Assembly: GCF_035593265.1 (NCBI RefSeq)
Contig: NZ_CP141614.1
Location: forward strand, 186,001-250,000
From: Limnochorda sp. LNt
GTDB lineage: Bacteria > Bacillota > Limnochordia > Limnochordales > Geochordaceae
Length of the DNA: 64,000 bases
Reading direction: 5' to 3'
The first letter of the stretch is position 1, and the number at the start of each line of letters is the position of its first letter. Position numbers and translations under genes: made by a program. Positions 18,253-25,412 of this stretch are shown piece by piece. The notes beneath the pieces were generated by a model that worked only from the letters and a program-made list of their open reading frames with translations, was not told the origin of the DNA and did not search any database.

Positions 18253-18998
18253 GGGCGGAGTTCGGCGACGGGCCCGCCAGCGCCGCCCGGGCGGCGGCCA
18301 GCGCGGCGCGGGCCGCCGCCAGCATGACGACCACGGCCCGCACCTCCACCACCGCCTGCCGCGCGCCTCGAGGCCCGCCTGGCCGTAGGCGGGCCGGACC
18401 ACCAGGCGGGCGGCGGGCTGACGCGGTTGCCGAGCCGGACCAGGCGGGCGAGGGCGGCCGAGAGGAGTGCCTGGAGCGAGGCGGCCCCGATGGCAGCCGC
18501 CGCGGCGTCGGCCGCCCCCCACTTGACCGCTACCCAGAGGCGGGGGGTGGCGAGGCGGCCCTTGAGGGCGCCGGTGAAGGCGACCGCAGCCTGCCGCCGC
18601 CACCGGGCGGGCGAGGCCTTGCGCCGGCCGCGGGGCCCGGTCTGCCGGGAGGGCGAGGCAAGAGGCTCCTCCGAGGGGTGCGGGCCCTTGGCGGGGCGTG
18701 GTGAGACGGCCGGCATCCGCCGCTCCATGGCCAGGGCTCGCACGGTGAGGGGTCCCAGAGCCGGCACGAGCCGGACGCGCCCCGAGGCTCGCCCGCCCAC
18801 CAGCTTGGGAGCGGCCACCAGCGCGCCCCGCAGGCGCACGTGCAGCAAGAGGCAGCGGAGGTGGCCCTGCAGGGCCAGGTGGCCCACCTCCCGCACGCAT
18901 GCCCGCCAGCGCAGGGTCAGCTGTACGGAGGCCAGGGCCATCAACACCTCCATGAGAAGCGCGGCGCCACCGATGGCCCAGAGGGTCACGCCATCCAT
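18219..18998 (-). CDS. DUF2953 protein with disrupted reading frame
   Basis: The ATG at 18998 follows GGATGGAG by 5 nt. One N-terminal TM (residues ~4-25) is followed by a basic, Pro-rich middle, and a VAVKWGAADAAAAAIGA segment matches the conserved G-x-G-D-A-A region of DUF2953 (YtfI in Bacillus). The expected C-terminus is present but in two other frames: RLVVRPAYGQAGLEARG around 18360-18410, then VEVRAVVVMLAAARAAL around 18300-18355. The annotated frame therefore ends in nonsense-like Gly/Arg-rich sequence. Two 1-nt indels within about 70 bp would explain it, and the true stop cannot be placed. It lies downstream of the lipid kinase. Function of the family is unknown; it co-occurs with sporulation. 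Confidence 0.65.
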   Translation of the reverse strand: MDGVTLWAIGGAALLMEVLMALASVQLTLRWRACVREVGHLALQGHLRCLLLHVRLRGALVAAPKLVGGRASGRVRLVPALGPLTVRALAMERRMPAVSPRPAKGPHPSEEPLASPSRQTGPRGRRKASPARWRRQAAVAFTGALKGRLATPRLWVAVKWGAADAAAAAIGAASLQALLSAALARLVRLGNRVSPPPAWWSGPPTARRASRRAAGGGGGAGRGRHAGGGPRRAGRRPGGAGGPVAELRPQRASSHRAAA

Positions 18999-19026
18999 GC
19001 CCGCTCCATCCGCTCGCCAGCCGCGC

Positions 19027-20109
19027 TCAGGCGATGTCGACGCGGCGGCCGGTGTCGACCCGGCCGTCCTGGTGAGGGTCGGCGACAGGCCGCTCGACCA
19101 CCGGACCCGGGCCGGGTGCGGGCGAGGTGCCGGCTGTCGGCGGCTCGTCCGCGGAACGCGGCGCCCAGGCCGTCGCCGCGTGGTCCCTCGTCGTCGCATC
19201 CGACGAACGGCCGAGCAGGCCGATGACCCGGACCGCCGACGGCACCACCTCCAGGGAGAGGGGGCTTGCGGCCACGATCTCCCCGTCGGCCTGGACGGCC
19301 AGGGGGCGCTCCGCCTCGATGCGGACGTGACGGGCGTCGTACACCTCGACCAGAGGGTGCTCGACGTGGCGCCCGGAGAAGACCTTGGGGAGCAGGGAGA
19401 GCACGCTGGGCTTGGGGAGATCGCCGGCCACCACGACCCGAAACGTCCCGTCGTCCATCCTGGCGCCGGGGCAGATCCGCATGCCGCCGCCGTATCCGGC
19501 CCCGTTGCCCACCGCCACCAGCATCACCCGCCGCTCCAGGATCTCTCCGTCCAGCACTATGCGCACGGCGGCGTTGCGGTAACGGCTGAGGGTCCAGAGG
19601 GCCGCGAAGACGTAGGTCAGCGCCCCGGGCACGAACTTGGGCAGCCGGTTGGCCTGCCGCGCCACCTCCGCATCGAACCCGACACCTGCCACGTTGGCGA
19701 AGTAGTGGCCGTTGACCACGCCGACGTCCATGGGGGACGCCGGGCCGCTGGCAAGGAGGGTCGCCAGCGCGGCCGGATCCCGGGGGATCCCCGTGTTTCG
19801 CGCGAAGTCGTTGCCGGAGCCGGCGGGCACCACGCCGAAGGCGATCCGGCCCCGCGCGGCGGGCGAGAGCGCCATGAGCCCGTTGAGGGCCTCGTGCACC
19901 GTGCCGTCTCCACCGACGGCCAGGATGCGGCCGTACCCCTCGAGGGCCGCCCGCTCGGCCAGCTCCCTGGCGTGGCCGGGGCCGCGGGTGTGCCATACGA
20001 CGCAGCGCACGCCCGGCACCCTCTCCAGCACGGCCCGCAGCCGGGCGAAGACGCGCAGGGACCGGCCGTGCCCGGCGACGGGATTGACGACGAAGAGCAG
20101 CTCGTTCAC
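19027..20109 (-). CDS. diacylglycerol/lipid kinase family protein (DgkB/YegS-like)
   Basis: 360 aa. A DAGK catalytic domain covers residues ~1-130, with the VVNPVAGHGRS start, the VGGDGTVHEALNGL nucleotide loop (GGDGT) and PAGSGNDFARN. The C-terminal beta-sandwich contains GAGYGGGMRICPGA and the ADGE motif. It phosphorylates a lipid hydroxyl, probably diacylglycerol, for recycling at the membrane. A ~45-residue disordered Pro/Ala tail is unusual. The GTG at 20109 has GGAGG 7 nt upstream; the ATG at 20142 would add 11 residues before the first strand. Confidence 0.9.
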   Translation of the reverse strand: MNELLFVVNPVAGHGRSLRVFARLRAVLERVPGVRCVVWHTRGPGHARELAERAALEGYGRILAVGGDGTVHEALNGLMALSPAARGRIAFGVVPAGSGNDFARNTGIPRDPAALATLLASGPASPMDVGVVNGHYFANVAGVGFDAEVARQANRLPKFVPGALTYVFAALWTLSRYRNAAVRIVLDGEILERRVMLVAVGNGAGYGGGMRICPGARMDDGTFRVVVAGDLPKPSVLSLLPKVFSGRHVEHPLVEVYDARHVRIEAERPLAVQADGEIVAASPLSLEVVPSAVRVIGLLGRSSDATTRDHAATAWAPRSADEPPTAGTSPAPGPGPVVERPVADPHQDGRVDTGRRVDIA

Positions 20110-20244
20110 GGGCTCGCCTCCACCTGCCTGCCGGTTAAGCATGTCCCCCGAGCGCCCCCGTTCAAACGCCGGTGAGGTTCACCGTGCGCGCGCCGTCCTC
20201 CTGGTCGACCGGGCGGGCGGCCGGAGGAGACGGCCTTGCCTCGA

Positions 20245-20273
20245 TTGACCCGGCCCGGTCGCGGGGTTATAAT
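20245..20273 (+). promoter_or_regulatory. sigma-A promoter of the cytosolic htrA-like gene
   Basis: TTGACC (20245-20250), exactly 17 nt, then a perfect TATAAT (20268-20273). It is among the best promoters in the window. Confidence 0.85.
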
Positions 20274-20283
20274 GCCCCCGAAA

Positions 20284-20300
20284 GGTCAAAAAAGGTCAAA
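20284..20300 (+). promoter_or_regulatory. CtsR operator
   Basis: GGTCAAAAAAGGTCAAA is two perfect GGTCAAA heptads separated by AAA. This matches the known CtsR heptad-repeat consensus (A/GGTCAAA-NAN-A/GGTCAAA). It starts 11 nt after the -10 box, at or just past the expected transcription start, where binding would repress. Confidence 0.85.
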
Positions 20301-20391
20301 CCCGCCGGGTCGGCTCGACGCCGGGCGACGGCGCCGTCCGCTTGCACCTTCGCCGGTGGATGCCCTCCCGGGGGAAGGAGGTCGACCCCAC

Positions 20392-21354
20392 ATGTCCGAC
20401 GAGCCGCTCCTGGATGCGTTCTCCGAGGCGGTCACCCGTGCGGTGCACCGGGTCTCGCCCGCCGTGGTGCGCATCGCCAGCCGCAAGGAGAGCACCCCCT
20501 TCTACGGCCCGTGGCCGTCCCGGCGCGAGGGCATCGGGTCGGGCGTCATCGTGTCGCCCGAGGGCTTGGTGGTGACCAATCACCACGTCGTCGCCGGCGC
20601 CGAGCGCCTCTTCGCCACCCTTCGCGACGGTCGGACGCTGCCCGCGTCGGTGCTGGGCCAGGATCCGGCCCATGACCTGGCGCTGCTGCGATTGCCGGCC
20701 CAGGCGCTGCCGGTGGCCGAGCTGGGCGACTCGGAGGCGCTCAGGGTCGGGCAGCTCGTCATCGCCATCGGCAATCCGCTGGGCCTGGAGGCCACCGTCA
20801 CCACCGGGGTCGTCAGCGCCAAGGGACGCACCCTCCAGACCCCGAGCGGCCTCATGGCCGATCTGATCCAGACCGACGCCTCCATCAACCCGGGCAACTC
20901 CGGGGGGCCCTTGGTAGACGCCAGGGGCCGGGTGGTGGGGATCAACACCGCGGTGATCCTGGGGGCGCAGGGGATCGGGTTCGCCGTGCCCGTCTCGGCG
21001 GTCCGCGACCTGCTGGCGCGCCACGGTCGCACCGGTGAGGCGCAGTCGGGCTGGCTCGGCATCCATGCCGTCGACCAGTGGCTCGAGGCGCCCGCGGGGC
21101 AGCAGGAGGGCCGGCTGGCCGTGCTGGTCTTGCAGGTGGCTCTCGGCAGCCCGGCCCAGCGTGCGGGTCTGCAGCCTCTCGACGTCATCGTCGCCATCGA
21201 CGGCCGACCGGTCGAGGGGCTGGAGGCGCTGCGGCGGGAGTTGGGGCGCCGGGCCGCCGGTGAGCGGGTGGTGCTCGACGTCCTGCGGGGTGACGGGACG
21301 CTGCGCCTGCCGATGGTGCTGGGGCGCTACGGCGAGGTGCGAACGGCGCGATGA
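20392..21354 (+). CDS. HtrA-like serine protease without membrane anchor
   Basis: 320 aa. The trypsin-like domain has TNHHVVAGA (His), AHDLALLRL (Asp) and NPGNSGGPL (Ser). A C-terminal PDZ-like domain follows from ~230 with QRAGLQPLDVIVAIDG. The ATG at 20392 has AAGGAGG 10 nt upstream. The protein begins directly with a soluble helix, with no signal peptide or TM, so it should be cytosolic, unlike the HtrA at 12879. A CtsR operator on its promoter suggests induction by heat or protein-damage stress. Its stop overlaps the adenosyltransferase start (ATGA). Confidence 0.92.
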   Translation: MSDEPLLDAFSEAVTRAVHRVSPAVVRIASRKESTPFYGPWPSRREGIGSGVIVSPEGLVVTNHHVVAGAERLFATLRDGRTLPASVLGQDPAHDLALLRLPAQALPVAELGDSEALRVGQLVIAIGNPLGLEATVTTGVVSAKGRTLQTPSGLMADLIQTDASINPGNSGGPLVDARGRVVGINTAVILGAQGIGFAVPVSAVRDLLARHGRTGEAQSGWLGIHAVDQWLEAPAGQQEGRLAVLVLQVALGSPAQRAGLQPLDVIVAIDGRPVEGLEALRRELGRRAAGERVVLDVLRGDGTLRLPMVLGRYGEVRTAR

Positions 21355-21965
21355 GCCGCACGGGACGAGCCCGCCTCTACACGCGCGGGGGCGACACGGG
21401 CGAGACGGGCCTGCTGGGTCCCCGGCGCGTGCGCAAGGATCACCCGCGGGTCGACGCCTACGGTGCCGTCGACGAGCTCAACGCCCACCTCGGCTGGGCC
21501 CGGGCCGAGTGCGCCGCGGTCCCCGTCCTGGCCGGCCTGGTGCCGGTCCTGCAACGGATACAGCGCCGCCTGCTGGACGTGGGCGCCGAGCTGGCGGTCG
21601 ACCCCCAGCAGCCGGCCCCACCGGCCGTGCCCATGGTGGGAGCGGCCGACATCGCCTGGCTCGAAGCCCAGATCGACGTCCACGACGAGCGGTTGCCGGC
21701 CCTGCGCACCTTCGTCCTGCCGGGAGGAGGGCGGGCCGGAGCCGCCCTGCACACGGCGCGCACGGTGGCCCGCCGGGCCGAGCGCAGGGTCGTGGCCCTC
21801 AGTGCGGTGGAGCCCGTGCGCCCGGAGGTGCTGGCGTTCCTCAACCGGCTGTCGGACCTCCTCTTCGTGCTGGCGCGGTGGGCCAACCACGTCCAGGGCA
21901 TCGGCGACATCCCCTGGAGCCCCGGGTCGGGCGACGCCGCGCCATCCCGTCCTCGGCAGGAATAG
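21351..21965 (+). CDS. ATP:cob(I)alamin adenosyltransferase, PduO type
   Basis: 204 aa helical-bundle enzyme that makes adenosylcobalamin from cob(I)alamin and ATP. The PduO N-terminal ATP-binding signature is present (YTRGGDTGETGLLG, with VRKDHPRVDAYGAVDELNA following). The helix-4/5 region has RTVARRAERRV and FLNRLSDLLFVLARWAN. Co-transcribed with the CtsR-controlled protease through a 4-nt overlap, it would come under the same heat-shock control, an unusual pairing. The C-terminal ~20 residues are poorly conserved. Confidence 0.92.
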   Translation: MSRTGRARLYTRGGDTGETGLLGPRRVRKDHPRVDAYGAVDELNAHLGWARAECAAVPVLAGLVPVLQRIQRRLLDVGAELAVDPQQPAPPAVPMVGAADIAWLEAQIDVHDERLPALRTFVLPGGGRAGAALHTARTVARRAERRVVALSAVEPVRPEVLAFLNRLSDLLFVLARWANHVQGIGDIPWSPGSGDAAPSRPRQE

Positions 21966-22057
21966 CCGGGGCCCACACGAACCTAAGCGGACGTTTGTCG
22001 AAGACCATGGCCGCGTCGTGCTGGGGCGACGGCAGGCGGAGGAGGCAACGGCCACCC

Positions 22058-23290
22058 TTGGATGCATCCGACGTCAAGCGGGTCGTCGTGGTGGGAAACG
22101 GGGTCGCAGGGACGCTGGCCGCCGAGACCGTGGTGCGACAGGCGGGACCCTCGGTCTCCGTGACCGTCGTCGCCGAAGAGCCCTATCCGCTCTACAACCG
22201 GGTCGCGCTGCCCCGGCTCCTGCGGGGCGACGTCCCGGAGAGCAAGGTCTTCATGCGGGACCCGCAGCACCACGTCAAGGCCGGTTACGAGCTCCTGCTC
22301 TCGACACGGGTCGTGCGGGTCGACCCGCGCGAACGGGTGGTCTACACCTCGGACGACCGCGCCCTGGTCTACGACCGGCTGCTGATCGCCACGGGCGGCA
22401 GGCCCAACGCCCTGCAGGCGTCCGGTGCGGAGACGAGGCCACGGGGCCTCGTCTACTTCCAGACGCTCGACGACACCCGCGCCATCCTGGATCTGGTCAG
22501 GGGGGCCCGAAGGGCCGTCACCGTGGGCGGCAGCTACATCGCCTACGAGTTGACGGAGGGGCTGCGCCGCCAGGGGCTCGAGGTGGTCTGGCTGATGCGG
22601 GGCCCCTACTTCCTGCGCCGGGTCCTCGACGAGGATGGCGGACGCCTGGTGGATGCCATCGCCCACGCCCACGGGGTGGAGGTGATCCACGGCGAGGAGG
22701 TCGCGCAGCTGCTGGTGCGAGCGGGGGCGGTGAGCGGCGTCGTGACGACGGCCGGGCGCACCATCGAGGCGGACATCGTGGCCTGTGGCCTGGGGCTGAC
22801 CCTCAACACCGAGTGGCTGGAGGGCTCCGGCGTCGAGGTCCGCAAGGGCGTCGTCACGGACGCCTATCTGCAGACCAACGTACCGGGCATCTTCGCCGCG
22901 GGCGACGTGGCGGAGTTCTACGACGGCTTCATCGACCGCCACCATACCATGGGCACCTGGGACAACGCCTCCACCCACGGCCGCGTGGCCGCCGCCAACA
23001 TGCTGGGGGCTCGCCAGCCCTACCTGGAGGTGCCCAGCTACACCAGCACGCTGTTCGACTCGACGCTGTACGTCCTCGGCATGACGACCGAGGTCGACCC
23101 CCACCTCGCGACGGTCTCCTCGCTCGACATGGAGAGCGGCAACTACCGCCGGCTCTTCTTCCAGGGCGATCGCCTGGTGGGGGCGGTCATGATCGGCGAG
23201 CGCGCCGGGCGGCGCACCCTCAAGCAGATGATCCGGGAGAAGACACCCGTGCCGGCCGGCGAGCGAGCGGCCCTGCTCCACGTGCAGTGA
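22058..23290 (+). CDS. FAD-dependent pyridine nucleotide-disulfide-type oxidoreductase (nitrite/rubredoxin reductase-like)
   Basis: 410 aa with two Rossmann units. The FAD fingerprint is VVVVGNGVAGTLAAE at the N-terminus, ATGG follows in the first domain, and the NAD(P) region (AVTVGGSYIAYELTEGLRR) has GGSYIA where GGGxxG is usual. The second FAD motif is TNVPGIFAAGDVAE. There is no redox-active CxxxxC, so it resembles the FAD/NAD domain of NirB, rubredoxin or ferredoxin reductases. A TTG start at 22058 is chosen, with GGAGGAGG 12 nt upstream; an ATG at 22007 adds 17 basic, unconserved residues. Electron acceptor unknown. An Lpd-like gene follows. Confidence 0.82.
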   Translation: MDASDVKRVVVVGNGVAGTLAAETVVRQAGPSVSVTVVAEEPYPLYNRVALPRLLRGDVPESKVFMRDPQHHVKAGYELLLSTRVVRVDPRERVVYTSDDRALVYDRLLIATGGRPNALQASGAETRPRGLVYFQTLDDTRAILDLVRGARRAVTVGGSYIAYELTEGLRRQGLEVVWLMRGPYFLRRVLDEDGGRLVDAIAHAHGVEVIHGEEVAQLLVRAGAVSGVVTTAGRTIEADIVACGLGLTLNTEWLEGSGVEVRKGVVTDAYLQTNVPGIFAAGDVAEFYDGFIDRHHTMGTWDNASTHGRVAAANMLGARQPYLEVPSYTSTLFDSTLYVLGMTTEVDPHLATVSSLDMESGNYRRLFFQGDRLVGAVMIGERAGRRTLKQMIREKTPVPAGERAALLHVQ

Positions 23291-23342
23291 CGGCCGGCGC
23301 GGCGCATGCGGCGGCGGGGGGCTGCCCAGCCTGGCCGAGGGG

Positions 23343-24803
23343 GTGGCGAGAGTGGCGGCGGAGAACGGGTCCGTGCGCACCTATGACCTGGTGGTGCTCG
23401 GGGGTGGCCCCGGCGGGTACGTGGCGGCCATCCGGGCCGCGCAGCTCGGCATGCGGGTCGCGGTGGTGGAGCGGGATCGGCTGGGTGGCGTCTGCCTCAA
23501 CCGGGGATGCATCCCCACCAAGGCCATGGTCAAGGCCGCCGAGACGCTCACCATGACGCGCCGGGCCGAGCGGCTCGGGATCCGGGTCGGGGAGGCGGGA
23601 CTCGACTACGCGGCCATGCTCCGGTGGCGCCAGGGGGTGGTCGAGACCCTGGTGCGGGGAGTGGAGCAGCTCATGCGGGTCAACCGCGTCGACGTGGTGC
23701 CCGGCGAGGGCCGCCTACAGGCGGACGGCCGCCTGGAGGTGGAGGGCCCGGGCGGTGGGGTCTCGGTGTTGACGGCTCCACGCCTCATCCTGGCCACGGG
23801 CTCGCAGCCGGTGAGGCTCCCCATCCCTGGCGTCGAGCTGCCGGGCGTGGTGGACAGCGACGGGCTCCTGGCCGCGACGTCCCTGCCACCCCGGCTCGTG
23901 GTCATCGGCGGCGGGATCGTGGGGTGCGAGTTCGCGAGCATCTTCCGGGCCTTGGGCTCGGAGGTGACCCTGCTGGAGCTGCTCCCGTCCATCCTGCCCG
24001 TCGCCGACGGCGAGATCTCGCGCCGGCTGGCGGCGAGCATGCGGCGGGCAGGCATCCGGATCGTGACGGGGGCGAGGGTGGAGGCCATCGAGGCCGCCGG
24101 CCCCGAGGGCCCCTGGGGACCGGTCAAGCGGGTGCGCTACAGCCACGCCACCAACCAGGCAGGCGACGCCGAGGGTGAGCTGGTGCTCCTGGCCGTGGGG
24201 CGCCGCCCGTCGTTCTCCGGCTTCCGGCCCGATCAGCTGGGCCTCGAGCTGGCCGGGGGCGCGCTCAAGGTGGACGGCCACATGCAGACGACGCGTCCCG
24301 GGATCTACGCGATCGGCGACGTCAACGGGCTCGCTCAGCTGGCGCACGCGGCCTCGGCACAGGGGCTCATCGCCGCGCAGCATGCGGCGGGGCGGCCCGG
24401 GCGCCCCTGGGGCACGTCCCCGGTGCCGTCGGCGGTCTTCACGTCGCCGGAAGTGGCATGGACCGGCCTGACCGAGGAGCAGGCCCGGGCCGAGGGCATC
24501 CCCGTCCGGATCGGCCGGTTCACCTACGGGGCCTTGGGCCGGGCCCACGTGGAGATGGAGCCGGAGGGGTTCGTCAAGATCCTGGCGCGTGCCGAGCCGC
24601 CCGGGCAGGGCGAGGTGGTGGGCCTCCACATCCTGGGCCGGGGCGCCACGGAGCTGGTGCACGAGGGCGTGCTGGCCATCCGGTTCGGCGCGACGGCGGG
24701 GGAGCTGGCCGAGGCCATCCACGCCCACCCGACCCTCTCGGAGGCCGTCGCGGAGGCCGCCCACGCCCTGGAGGGCCATCCCATCCACCTGGCGAGAAGC
24801 TGA
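23343..24803 (+). CDS. lpdA: dihydrolipoyl dehydrogenase-like flavoprotein
   Basis: 486 aa. FAD motif VVLGGGPGGYVAAIRAAQLG, redox-active disulfide GGVCLNRGCIPTK (CxxxxC), NAD motif VVIGGGIVGCEFASIF, second FAD motif YAIGDVNGLAQLAHAAS, and the C-terminal AIHAHPTLSEAV His-Glu pair. All catalytic elements of E3 are present. No lipoyl acyltransferase or dehydrogenase subunit is nearby, so the partner complex (PDH, OGDH, BCKDH or glycine cleavage) is not identified. The start is GTG 23343 or GTG 23352; the latter has the better-spaced GAGGGGG. Confidence 0.92.
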   Translation: MARVAAENGSVRTYDLVVLGGGPGGYVAAIRAAQLGMRVAVVERDRLGGVCLNRGCIPTKAMVKAAETLTMTRRAERLGIRVGEAGLDYAAMLRWRQGVVETLVRGVEQLMRVNRVDVVPGEGRLQADGRLEVEGPGGGVSVLTAPRLILATGSQPVRLPIPGVELPGVVDSDGLLAATSLPPRLVVIGGGIVGCEFASIFRALGSEVTLLELLPSILPVADGEISRRLAASMRRAGIRIVTGARVEAIEAAGPEGPWGPVKRVRYSHATNQAGDAEGELVLLAVGRRPSFSGFRPDQLGLELAGGALKVDGHMQTTRPGIYAIGDVNGLAQLAHAASAQGLIAAQHAAGRPGRPWGTSPVPSAVFTSPEVAWTGLTEEQARAEGIPVRIGRFTYGALGRAHVEMEPEGFVKILARAEPPGQGEVVGLHILGRGATELVHEGVLAIRFGATAGELAEAIHAHPTLSEAVAEAAHALEGHPIHLARS

Positions 24804-24834
24804 CCAGTCGGGAAGTAGCGGCCACGGGGCCCGC

Positions 24835-25293
24835 TCAACGGGAAGGGTCGGATCGACGGGGGCGGGAGGCCCGCCGCAGGATGTCGCTCGGGATGCGACG
24901 TCTCCCGGCGTAGCCGTCGGTGGGCCCGTGGTAGTACTGGACCGAGGGCTCGCCCAGCTTCCAGCACAGCAACACGTCCTGCCCGAAGAGCCGGGCGGGG
25001 AAGTCGACCAGGCCCACCTCCAGGTGCTTGATCTGGCACCCGTGAGAGTGGACCTCCTCGATGAGGGCCCTCATCCGCTCCACCGCGTGGTCGAGCCGCG
25101 CGGTGGCCCTGGCGTGGTCGACCGCCATGATCCACTGACCGTCGGGACCCTGCCCCACGGCCTCGCAGAGCTGGATCTCCCGGTGGGCTGCCTTGCTCTC
25201 GCGGTAGAGCCGGCGGAGCTCGGTCATGGCCTCCGTCAAGTAGGGGAGCATGGCGTTGGCATCGGCGACGGTAAACAGGCGGCGGGCCGCCAC
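24835..25293 (-). CDS. DUF2203 family protein
   Basis: 152 aa. It starts with RLFTVADANAMLPYLTEAM, as in DUF2203 proteins, has a long helical middle and ends with GLVDFPARLFGQDVLLCWKLGEPSVQYYHG. Function unknown; the family is widespread in Firmicutes and other phyla. The GTG start at 25293 was chosen because GGAAGGGG lies 12 nt upstream and the promoter -10 at 25322-25327 would leave the longer ATG starts (25323, 25317) untranscribed. It is divergent from the large peptidase gene and convergent with lpdA. Confidence 0.82.
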   Translation of the reverse strand: MAARRLFTVADANAMLPYLTEAMTELRRLYRESKAAHREIQLCEAVGQGPDGQWIMAVDHARATARLDHAVERMRALIEEVHSHGCQIKHLEVGLVDFPARLFGQDVLLCWKLGEPSVQYYHGPTDGYAGRRRIPSDILRRASRPRRSDPSR

Positions 25294-25321
25294 GGGGTCA
25301 TCGCACCCCTTCCACATGGAC

Positions 25322-25350
25322 ATTGTACGGTGGGCCCCTCGTCGCAACAA
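25322..25350 (-). promoter_or_regulatory. promoter of the DUF2203 gene
   Basis: On the minus strand TTGTTG (25345-25350), 17 nt, and TACAAT (25322-25327). Its position decides the start codon of the gene. Confidence 0.5.
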
Positions 25351-25412
25351 GGGAACGTCCGGCAACGCCAGCCGGGGAAGGAAGCCGCCGGCCCTGCCAG
25401 AATCCATCCACC

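Noticed and set aside
14230-18900. Very long minus-strand open frame of 1556 codons
   Set aside because: Only the part from 14230 to 16050 codes for the GHL10 protein. The rest is the antisense shadow of the amidohydrolase and pepV genes in GC-rich sequence.
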